Below are positions 25,563 through 33,008 of a stretch of 64,000 nt of DNA, in pieces. The position numbers were made by a program, and so were the translations under genes. The stretch spans positions 37,112 through 101,111 of the forward strand of contig CAIUHP010000073.1 of assembly GCA_903899015.1 (NCBI GenBank). The letters run 5' to 3'. The DNA is from an uncultured Armatimonadota bacterium. Its GTDB lineage: Bacteria > Armatimonadota > Fimbriimonadia > Fimbriimonadales > Fimbriimonadaceae. How positions within the stretch are numbered: position 1 is the stretch's first letter; each line of letters starts with the position of its first letter. A model generated the notes under the pieces. That model searched no databases, was not told the origin of the DNA, and saw only the letters and a program-made list of their open reading frames with translations.

Positions 25563-26531
25563 CTAGAAGCTGTCGAGCCCAAGAAATCTTGCTTCAGGTA
25601 GCGAGAAGAGCGATACAAGTCGCGTCATGGGCCACTTACCGCTTACGGGGCGGACCATGGCATCGGCCACATCGATTTCGTCCACATGAGAAAAGCACGT
25701 TTCAAGAACCTGTCGTGCCTCGGCCACGATTGGAGCAGATACGATAAGGCGGTGGATGTCATTTTCCACTGCCCAGTGGGCGACTGCGTCGATAAGGTAC
25801 CGAAACTTGATTACTGAGGGTTCGGGCATTCCCCACTCTTCAATCGTCACTTTGCCACCCCCCGTTTGCACGATCGCGAAAGAATCTTCCCCCATGAAGA
25901 CAAGCTTGCCACCCATCCGAGGCGGGATCTTATGCTTCCAGTCTAGATCTCCCCGAATCTGAGTCAATGCTGATACAAAGCTCGACTCGCTGAGCATATG
26001 GAGGCGTTCAAGGTCAGGAGGATCTTGCAGGATGACGTCGGAATGCGAATCGGTATCTGCCTTCGTGCCGATATTTACGCCGAGGAAGGTTCGGTGAATC
26101 TGTCTCCAACCGAGCTTTTCGTAGAACGGCATGATGCCGGTGAAAAGGAACGACCAAGCGCATCCTGCCGCCTTCATATCGTCGTAGGCCATTGCCAAGA
26201 GCTTCTTGGCAAATCCTCGGCTCCGATATTCAGGCAGGGTGGAAACATTTGCGATGGCACCCACGGGCACCGCCTTGCAAAGCTCATCTCGGATCGGCAA
26301 AATAAAAAGTTGAACGGAGGAGACAATCTTGCCGTCGCATTCAACGACGAACGTCGTTCGTTTTACTCCTGGAACCGAAGCGTACATCGACGTAAAAACA
26401 GACACATCGGGATTAAGAACGGCTGTCCAAAGCTCCAATAGAGCCGGCAGTTCATTCTCGTCAGCGGTGCGAAGAATCGCTTCAGCGTTCAATTCTTCAA
26501 GATTCTTCCATAACTGAGAGATTCCCCGCAT
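25563..26531 (-). CDS. GNAT family N-acetyltransferase
   Basis: This 322-residue protein has an N-terminal GNAT domain: VVECDGKIVSSVQLFILP, then AIANVSTLPEYRSRGFAKKLLAMAYDDM (acetyl-CoA motif), then AWSFLFTGIMPFYEKLGWRQIHRT. Residues beyond about 165 form a second region that may be a degenerate acetyltransferase or sterol-carrier-like domain, as in Eis-type proteins. Its Eis-like length is suggestive but the match is loose. Start: the open frame begins with TTG at 26546; the ATG at 26531 is used. It lies 41 bases after the ClC gene stop in the same direction. Confidence 0.82.
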   Translation of the reverse strand: MRGISQLWKNLEELNAEAILRTADENELPALLELWTAVLNPDVSVFTSMYASVPGVKRTTFVVECDGKIVSSVQLFILPIRDELCKAVPVGAIANVSTLPEYRSRGFAKKLLAMAYDDMKAAGCAWSFLFTGIMPFYEKLGWRQIHRTFLGVNIGTKADTDSHSDVILQDPPDLERLHMLSESSFVSALTQIRGDLDWKHKIPPRMGGKLVFMGEDSFAIVQTGGGKVTIEEWGMPEPSVIKFRYLIDAVAHWAVENDIHRLIVSAPIVAEARQVLETCFSHVDEIDVADAMVRPVSGKWPMTRLVSLFSLPEARFLGLDSF

Positions 26532-26572
26532 TTCTGCCAGTGCCAAAAGCCCCGGTTTACACGAAAAGGAAC

Positions 26573-28180
26573 CTAAGACGGCCCTTTCGAAGCTTCGTAT
26601 AGAAATCTCCCTAATTCTGGCTTGTCTCCTTCAATCATCAACGTGACCATATCGCCGGCTCGCAACACAGTCAGTCCGCCCGGCACGACGTGCCCGCTAC
26701 TTCGCTCCAATGTTGCCAAGATCGCTCCCTGCGGAAGTTGAAGGTCTTTCACCCGCCGACCGTCCATTCGAGAATGAGGCTCGATGAGTACGTCGACTAG
26801 AATCGGCTCTGCGTCCGGCGTAACATCCAGTTTCGAACCCTTGAGATCGCGATCCATAAGTGCTTCATAGATGGGATGATCTTTCACGGCTCCCGCCACG
26901 AAGTCGGCGACAAACGCCCCGACAAGTAACGCATAGAGGAGTCCATATTCCCCGGTCATCTCAACGATCAATACGACACCGGTCAATGGGGCTCGAACCG
27001 AACCAGCCAGCAGACAAGCCATACCAATCGTTGCGAATCCTTGAATGCTAAAGGGTGTCGCCGGAATCACTTGGTGAACGATGATTCCGAATGCCAAACC
27101 AACCAGTGATCCTAAAACTAGGATCGGAGCAAAAATGCCTCCTGGCAATCCGGTTCCATAACTACCCGCCGTAAGGAGCAACTTACCCATAAACAGAACG
27201 ATCGCAAACATTAGGAGATGCGATGAGTTGAGATTTCCTGAAAGTACGGACTCGGCAAGCGAGTTACCACCTCCAGTAATGGCTGGCCAGAAAACCAACG
27301 CGGCGCCTGCCAGCCCGCCAACAAGGCCTCCAAACATCCATTTGGGCATTCGTAAGCGGATTCTCACTTCCGAAACCCCAAGAATGCACTTATTGAACAG
27401 AACGCCAAGGATTCCTGCCACCGCCCCCAGGACGGCTACTTGAGGCAGGACCCGTAAGGGTGTCTCCCCTCGAAACACGAGAGAAAAAGAGTTGTGCTGG
27501 CCAAGAAGCATTCGGGTTACCGCGACGGAAGCAACCGAAGCGATCAGCGCAGAGCCGTACGTTATCGCCGACATTTCCCGCTTGAGTTCTTCCATTACAA
27601 ACAGGAAGCCAGCAAGGGGAGCGTTGAATGCCGCCGCCAGTCCTGCCCCCGCACCTGCGGAAACGAGAGAATCCCGGCTGCGTTTGGGCACCCTCATTAC
27701 TTGACCAACCCAAGTTCCAACGGAAGCTCCCATTTGAATCGTTGGCCCCTCTCGACCAAATGACATTTCCGTCATGAGCGCGGCTAAACCACCTGCGAAC
27801 TTGGCAAAAATCAACCGGATTGGTTGGATGACACGTATATGCAGCAGCGCAGCTTTAATATGGGGTATTCCACTGCCGCCCGATTCAGGCGCAAATCGAG
27901 CTATTAACCCCGACGAGATGCCCCCTAAGAGAATGGTTGAGAGAATTAGTAATATCGGTCCGACGACTGGCCAAGTTTTTGCCAAATTTGCAAGAGATCC
28001 AGCAAGCGCCTCTACCTGAGCAACGGAGAGTTGATAAGCCACCGCAAGCAGTCCAGCAAGTACTCCGACCACCCCTGCTCTGAATAATTGAACGCTCTTT
28101 TCTTCACGGTGGAGCAAGTGTCTTTTTGCTTCCCGATCACTCTTCGGAGAAACAAGTTCCCCGGAATTCCTGGCAGACAT
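26573..28180 (-). CDS. ClC family chloride/proton antiporter with C-terminal TrkA-C domain
   Basis: A 535-residue membrane protein. The three ClC anion-selectivity motifs are in place: GSGIP at residues 102-106, GREGP at 142-146 (gating Glu E144) and GGIFAP near residue 350. The inner proton-site Glu is kept within PLAGFLFVMEEL. Both Glu residues mark H+/Cl- antiporters rather than passive channels. After the last helix, about residues 440-535 form a cytoplasmic RCK_C/TrkA-C-like domain (LIEPHSRMDGRRVKDLQLPQ, GGLTVLRAGDMVTLMIEGD), a known bacterial ClC fusion in place of CBS pairs. It could serve acid or anion homeostasis. Confidence 0.95.
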   Translation of the reverse strand: MSARNSGELVSPKSDREAKRHLLHREEKSVQLFRAGVVGVLAGLLAVAYQLSVAQVEALAGSLANLAKTWPVVGPILLILSTILLGGISSGLIARFAPESGGSGIPHIKAALLHIRVIQPIRLIFAKFAGGLAALMTEMSFGREGPTIQMGASVGTWVGQVMRVPKRSRDSLVSAGAGAGLAAAFNAPLAGFLFVMEELKREMSAITYGSALIASVASVAVTRMLLGQHNSFSLVFRGETPLRVLPQVAVLGAVAGILGVLFNKCILGVSEVRIRLRMPKWMFGGLVGGLAGAALVFWPAITGGGNSLAESVLSGNLNSSHLLMFAIVLFMGKLLLTAGSYGTGLPGGIFAPILVLGSLVGLAFGIIVHQVIPATPFSIQGFATIGMACLLAGSVRAPLTGVVLIVEMTGEYGLLYALLVGAFVADFVAGAVKDHPIYEALMDRDLKGSKLDVTPDAEPILVDVLIEPHSRMDGRRVKDLQLPQGAILATLERSSGHVVPGGLTVLRAGDMVTLMIEGDKPELGRFLYEASKGPS

Positions 28181-28267
28181 ACTAGGGAGTTTGGCAGATA
28201 ATCAACATCTGGGGCCGAGTGTTGCCTAGTCGTTAAACAATTGGAATTGGGTTACGTAGGTTTGACT

Positions 28268-28876
28268 ATGAATCTAAACCCAACCTTCGGTTCCATTTTT
28301 CTCGCCACAGCCTTGGTTTCATCAGCAGCCGCTGCCCCAAAGAAATTCGTGATTGATAACCAGAAACTCGCCTATCGAAATGTAGCTTCGATCGAGAGCG
28401 TTGCCGACTTTGAAACGTTTACGGGCAAAACCAATGCCGTAAGTGGATGGATTAGCTACGATGCTGCTACCAAGAAAGGAAGCGGCAAGATCGTTGTTGA
28501 CCCTGCAACCATTGACACTGGTATTCCCCTTCGAAACGAGCACATGAGAAGTGCAGGTTGGCTAGATACATCAAAGTATCCTCAAATCGTTTTCGAAGCA
28601 GTAAAAGTCCAACCGACCCGAGGAGACGAATACAAGGTCACCGGAAACTTCACGCTTCATGGCGTAACGAAGAAGGTTTCCACTACCGTACGAGTTCGCT
28701 ACAAAGCACAAGGACCAGCTACTAAAGCAGCAGGTTTTGACGGTGACGTCGTCCAACTCTCTACAAAGTTCGCAATCTCGCTTGATGACTACGGCATCTC
28801 GATTCCTGCCAATGCAGCCGGAAAAGTTGCTAAGGAAGTCACGATTAGCCTGAGCACCTATGCCATCGCCAACTAA
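28268..28876 (+). CDS. YceI family exported lipid-binding-type protein
   Basis: A 202-residue protein with a signal peptide (GSIFLATALVSSAAAA, mature from about residue 24) and the YceI/lipocalin-like barrel: IESVADFETFTGKTNAVSGW, a GIPLRNEHMRSAGWLDTSKYPQIVFEA segment, FTLHGVTKKVSTTVRV, and VQLSTKFAISLDDYGIS. Members bind isoprenoid-type lipids in the periplasm. The start ATG at 28268 gives a clean signal; the upstream in-frame TTG at 28241 does not add one. The next gene begins 1 base after its stop. Confidence 0.92.
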   Translation: MNLNPTFGSIFLATALVSSAAAAPKKFVIDNQKLAYRNVASIESVADFETFTGKTNAVSGWISYDAATKKGSGKIVVDPATIDTGIPLRNEHMRSAGWLDTSKYPQIVFEAVKVQPTRGDEYKVTGNFTLHGVTKKVSTTVRVRYKAQGPATKAAGFDGDVVQLSTKFAISLDDYGISIPANAAGKVAKEVTISLSTYAIAN

Positions 28877-28877
28877 C

Positions 28878-29309
28878 ATGAGTAAGAAGGCGAAACTCGC
28901 GAAATTAGCGCTTGTGGCCGGAACAACGATTGCAGTTGTTTCGGCACTCGGGCTCGGAGTGGTACCAAGTATCCGGGAATCCTATGCGAGCCGAGCCATA
29001 CTCACCCAAAGAGTCCAAGTGGATTCTGCGGGTTCATCACTCTTCGGAGACGGAAGCACCGCCATCGGATCTCCACAATTGATGATCATTGACGATCCGA
29101 AGGCGGTGGTACTCGGAACCGATAAGTCCAAGGTTAGGCAGGTCGACGACAGCTATCTGCAAGCACATAAAATTTATCCCCTGCAGCTAAAAACCGTCGA
29201 CTTTACGATCAACTTGGTTCGAATGACGATGATGGCTACGTTTGTTTTCGGACTCTTTGTCGCCTTGGTTGCAAAGAATGTTCGGGCCAAAGCTTCGAAT
29301 CCGGCATGA
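28878..29309 (+). CDS. Small membrane protein of unknown function
   Basis: A 143-residue protein with two predicted membrane helices: one near the N terminus (LALVAGTTIAVVSALGLGVV, about residues 8-28) and one near the C terminus (MTMMATFVFGLFVALVA, about 115-131). Between them is an external loop of about 85 residues (LMIIDDPKAVVLGTDKSKVRQ). No family is recognised. It begins 1 base after the YceI gene; an ATG at 28860 would overlap it instead. Its last 74 bases overlap the convergent protease gene, so one of the two 3' ends may be misread, for example by a frameshift. Confidence 0.6.
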   Translation: MSKKAKLAKLALVAGTTIAVVSALGLGVVPSIRESYASRAILTQRVQVDSAGSSLFGDGSTAIGSPQLMIIDDPKAVVLGTDKSKVRQVDDSYLQAHKIYPLQLKTVDFTINLVRMTMMATFVFGLFVALVAKNVRAKASNPA

Positions 29310-32142
29310 GGAATCTCCCCATGCCGACGATCGTGTTATACTGTCGATTGAGATAGAGAATGCTATGCCGAATTCCGAAATCGTGCATATACGATAGGTC
29401 GTCAAAGTCTCCAATAGGCCGATCTTCAATCCCAGTCGCTCGATATCCAACGTTTATGTGATTGTCGGAAGGACTTTGCCCGCCATCAATCCAACGGTAC
29501 GCGTAAATGATGTCCCCGTCAAAGAATGCCGCTCCCACTGTCGAGCGACTTTGCGTCCACTCATCATAGAATCGCTTGACAATCCAGCCATTTAGGACGT
29601 GGCCACCTGAGATTTTCTTGTCCGCAACCGTCTCAGCTACATAGCCACAAGCCCACGGATTCTCCTTCCCGTGGTCCCCAAGTGTGAAGAAGTAGACCTT
29701 GCCGTCCGGACCATGCCGCTTGTCTTTGTCAAAGAGCACGACTGGACGAGATCTGCCGTGCGCGTCCCCCTTCTCTCCTTGAACCCAATCCAGATTCACG
29801 CAAACAAATTTTCCATCTTTCAGATCAAATCGTCGAATTTGCCATTGTGACTTCCGATTTGCATCTTTGTCCTGAGCCATTCCTAAAATGAGTTGGTGTC
29901 GGATAGTGTCGGTGGCGGGCCCTACGGGAATGGTGCTTTTCTCAGTCAAGTACTGGGGAGCGCTGGTCCCACCGCGAATGACTCGATATTGAACCGAAAG
30001 CGTTGCCGGATCCCATAGGAAAAGCCAAAGCTTATGGTCGTATTCTCCGATGGTGGGAACAAGCGCACTGTTCGAATCAACAATCTCGGCCTTAGCTACG
30101 TCCATCGAATTTCCTCGATCCTCAACGTCACGGACAACGACTCCACCCTTCGTCTGGTACGCAACCGTGATTTTGCCGTCGTAGCTTGCGGCTACCGGAT
30201 CGCCAATGACGCCCCAGTAATCAATTGTTTGCGTTTGCTCCCACTCGTATGGTTTCTTGAGTCTTTTTATCAGAAGTGAGCCTGGTTTCTCGGGTCCAAG
30301 GGTGGGATCTACTTTGATATTTGCGGGAGCCGTATCCCTTGCAAACAGCATGTACGCTTTTCCTTTGTGCGTAAAAAGCCAGGGAGCTACTTGAGTCTTT
30401 TCAATATCGTCACGCCGGCCAGCAGTTGTCGAATAAGCGTAATTAATGTCTGCCTTTACGTGATGCTCGCCGAACACGCCATTCCAATTCCAATCGATAA
30501 GGGTTCTCTTGCCGTTTGGTTTGAGGTGGAAGTGGTAAGGAGCATTTTCTAGAAACTTCACCTTTTCATAAGGCAGCGGCAATTCTTCATCTAAGTCCGT
30601 TTCTTTGATGAGAACATTAGCCAAGCGGCCATCGCTGTATCCAATATTCTTGATGTCTCCGTTGAGGGTGTAGCTGTAGGGGTAGTTCATCAAGCTTGGA
30701 TAAACGGGACAGCCGTCCGCTTCATAGAAGCCGTTATGGCTCAGACCGAGCTGATGCCCGAATTCGTGGATGAACGTCGCGTAGAGCGCCATGCCTCCAC
30801 CGCCACAACCACCGCCGTCGCCAAGTTCGTCGGCTTGTCCTCCCCCACCACGTCCAATCTGCATCCAGTGGACCATTCCTTTCCACTTTGAAGGTAGGAA
30901 TTTGTCTCGATTGGCCCACCATGAGTTCTTCATATCTTCGCCAGAGACCTTATCGAGAAACACAGGATGCAAGATCCATCCGGTCGATCCATCTGGGTTA
31001 GGAACCGGCAACGACTTGTAGTAAGCCTTAACCTTATCAAACGTGTCCTTGGCGAATTGCTCGTTAACATCCTCGTACCGGGAGATGAGGCAGACGAGGT
31101 CCACTTTTTTAGGATCGCAACCCATCCCTTTCAGGTCCAGTCCGCGATAGCCGTTAACTTCCCAACCATCGATGAGGCCGTCACCATCGGTATCGGGATT
31201 GTATGGATCGGTACCTAGCTTGTCCTCCTCGACGTTGGAGATTCCATCATGGTCCGAATCTACTTCTCCAGGTGTGATGGTCCGGTACATCATCACATCG
31301 AAATTTGTGTGGGGTTCTTTCCCAAACCGATACTGGATCAAGTCATCGTCTCCATCGTGATCCATGTCGGCCGAAACCCATATCGAAGCCGCTTCTGGCA
31401 ACTTGGAAGTCGGTCGCACCACCACCGTTACCGATGGTTTTCCGATCACGAAATCAAGATAGACCTTGTCTCCCGCGACAACCGCGTTCTGGCCTTTCTT
31501 CACCTTCCCCAGTAATTCTTGCTTGTCGAAGGACGTTGACGATGATAGTCGAACACTTCCATCTGCAGATTCAAGTACCCAATTGCCAGTCGATTTCCTA
31601 TCGACGCTCAGTAGGTTCTGGAGGCTCACAATCCCCTTTGGAATGTGAATCTGCTTTTCAACCTTGCCGGTGCCATCTACGGAATAGCCATTCCCGGAAC
31701 CTTCATCCCAAACAACGAGTTTCGAATCAATAACCGCCAAACGAGGCTTGCTTAACTTTGAAGGAAGTTTCATCCAATCGGGAACGTCGGTGAATTTTCC
31801 TTTTGAATCACATCGCGCCAAACGGATGGTTTGACCGCCAAAAACGCCTGCAACGGTCGCTCGATTTGGATCATCGAACTTCCCTACTGCTGCCGCCTTA
31901 CAATCTTTGCCCCAATTTGAAAGTGCGCGTTCTGGACGTCCGGCTTTGAAGCCATCGACATTGATCGAGACATCGATAAACGCATCGCCGGAAGGTTGAA
32001 CTCGAACGAGGTCTGCGTAGCCATCTCCATCCATGTCAGCCGCGAATCCTAACGATCCTTCGGGCGAAAATCCGGACGCCCAAGGCAATGGGGGCGCAAT
32101 AAGTGGAGCCGCAAAGACGACGAACGCAGCGATGCCGATCAT
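29236..32142 (-). CDS. Large secreted zinc metalloprotease with Ca-binding Asp-rich repeats
   Basis: A 968-residue exported protein. An N-terminal signal (GIAAFVVFAAPLIAPPLPWA) is followed by FG-GAP-like and thrombospondin-3-type calcium loops: DMDGDGYADLV, DMDHDGDDDLI, DSDHDGISNVEE and DTDGDGLIDGWEV (about residues 35-325). The protease core is HEFGHQLGLSH at about residue 465 (HExxHxxGxxH of metzincins) with a Met-turn candidate SLMNY about 20 residues on. A Gly-rich, Cys-containing loop (DGGGCGGGGM) precedes it. The C-terminal 400 residues look like beta-propeller or sandwich repeats. Family assignment (M43-like or other metzincin) is not certain. The 3' end overlaps the convergent membrane-protein gene by 74 bases. 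Confidence 0.85.
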   Translation of the reverse strand: MIGIAAFVVFAAPLIAPPLPWASGFSPEGSLGFAADMDGDGYADLVRVQPSGDAFIDVSINVDGFKAGRPERALSNWGKDCKAAAVGKFDDPNRATVAGVFGGQTIRLARCDSKGKFTDVPDWMKLPSKLSKPRLAVIDSKLVVWDEGSGNGYSVDGTGKVEKQIHIPKGIVSLQNLLSVDRKSTGNWVLESADGSVRLSSSTSFDKQELLGKVKKGQNAVVAGDKVYLDFVIGKPSVTVVVRPTSKLPEAASIWVSADMDHDGDDDLIQYRFGKEPHTNFDVMMYRTITPGEVDSDHDGISNVEEDKLGTDPYNPDTDGDGLIDGWEVNGYRGLDLKGMGCDPKKVDLVCLISRYEDVNEQFAKDTFDKVKAYYKSLPVPNPDGSTGWILHPVFLDKVSGEDMKNSWWANRDKFLPSKWKGMVHWMQIGRGGGGQADELGDGGGCGGGGMALYATFIHEFGHQLGLSHNGFYEADGCPVYPSLMNYPYSYTLNGDIKNIGYSDGRLANVLIKETDLDEELPLPYEKVKFLENAPYHFHLKPNGKRTLIDWNWNGVFGEHHVKADINYAYSTTAGRRDDIEKTQVAPWLFTHKGKAYMLFARDTAPANIKVDPTLGPEKPGSLLIKRLKKPYEWEQTQTIDYWGVIGDPVAASYDGKITVAYQTKGGVVVRDVEDRGNSMDVAKAEIVDSNSALVPTIGEYDHKLWLFLWDPATLSVQYRVIRGGTSAPQYLTEKSTIPVGPATDTIRHQLILGMAQDKDANRKSQWQIRRFDLKDGKFVCVNLDWVQGEKGDAHGRSRPVVLFDKDKRHGPDGKVYFFTLGDHGKENPWACGYVAETVADKKISGGHVLNGWIVKRFYDEWTQSRSTVGAAFFDGDIIYAYRWIDGGQSPSDNHINVGYRATGIEDRPIGDFDDLSYMHDFGIRHSILYLNRQYNTIVGMGRFLMPDSKLWPEHSLQPRRQRVRKQT

Positions 32143-32215
32143 TGCCCTAATCTACTCGTTACTTGAGATCGCTCGCCCAGGCAATTCATGGGGTTCGTTG
32201 GCGATAATGCTCATC

Positions 32216-32887
32216 ATGTCTCATCGCACATTGATCATTGAAGATCACAGCAAACTCCTGTTTATTGGAGACTCCATTACGGACGCAGGACGAGCACAAC
32301 CGGCTGGAGAAGGACTTTTTGGCGCCCATGGCACCGGTTACGTCAACGTCGTTGCGGGACTGTTGGGGACCGTCTACCATGAGAAGAAAATTCGGGTCGT
32401 TAATCAAGGCTTAAGCGGCAATACTGTCCTCGACTTGAAGGCAAGGTGGGACCGCGATGTGATTGATCACCACCCAGATTGGCTCGTCGTGATGATTGGC
32501 ATCAATGATGTCTGGAGACAAATGGACCTTCCATTGATGACGGAACAGCAGGTCAATTTAGCGGTCTACGAACAGACGTTAGATGAGTTGGTGTCTCAAA
32601 CAAAGCCAAACTTGAAAGGTCTGGTTCTCATGTCGCCCTTTTATATCGAGCCCCTTCAGCAAGACGAAATGCGATTCAAGATGGATGGCTACGGTCTCGC
32701 CGTGAAGAGAGTCGCTGAGAAGCATCAAGCTATCTTTGTCGATACGCAGGCAGCGTTTAATAAGGTTCTGAAGACTTGGTACCCCGCCGCTCTTGCCTGG
32801 GATCGAGTCCATCCCAATCAAGTTGGCATTTCAGTCATCGCGAAGGCCTTTTTAGACGCGGTTGGATTTGATTGGAACGGTTCATAG
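32216..32887 (+). CDS. SGNH/GDSL hydrolase
   Basis: A 223-residue esterase/lipase-like hydrolase. The four SGNH blocks are seen: FIGDSITDAG with the catalytic Ser (about residue 22), GLSGNTV (Gly/oxyanion), GINDVW (Asn) and DRVHPN (Asp-x-x-His, near residue 200). No signal peptide is evident with this start, so it may be cytosolic; typical substrates are acyl or acetyl esters of sugars or lipids. The frame is open upstream to 32033, but the ATG at 32216 fits the family N terminus. Divergent from the protease. Confidence 0.9.
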   Translation: MSHRTLIIEDHSKLLFIGDSITDAGRAQPAGEGLFGAHGTGYVNVVAGLLGTVYHEKKIRVVNQGLSGNTVLDLKARWDRDVIDHHPDWLVVMIGINDVWRQMDLPLMTEQQVNLAVYEQTLDELVSQTKPNLKGLVLMSPFYIEPLQQDEMRFKMDGYGLAVKRVAEKHQAIFVDTQAAFNKVLKTWYPAALAWDRVHPNQVGISVIAKAFLDAVGFDWNGS

Positions 32888-32971
32888 CTACATTTGAGAA
32901 TTGACCATTGAGCCCATACTTTCTCACCATAAGGCCTAATCAATCACACCTATTCAACCAAAATAGGAATT

Positions 32972-32995
32972 GCCGTGCACACTTTCGTGCACGGC
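32972..32995 (+). promoter_or_regulatory. Perfect hairpin before the BTAD regulator gene
   Basis: GCCGTGCAC and GTGCACGGC form a 9-bp stem with a 6-base loop, 13 bases before the likely TTG start at 33009. No T tract follows on the + strand. It may affect ribosome access, serve as an operator, or end the SGNH transcript weakly. Confidence 0.5.
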
Positions 32996-33008
32996 AGGCA
33001 AACCTATT

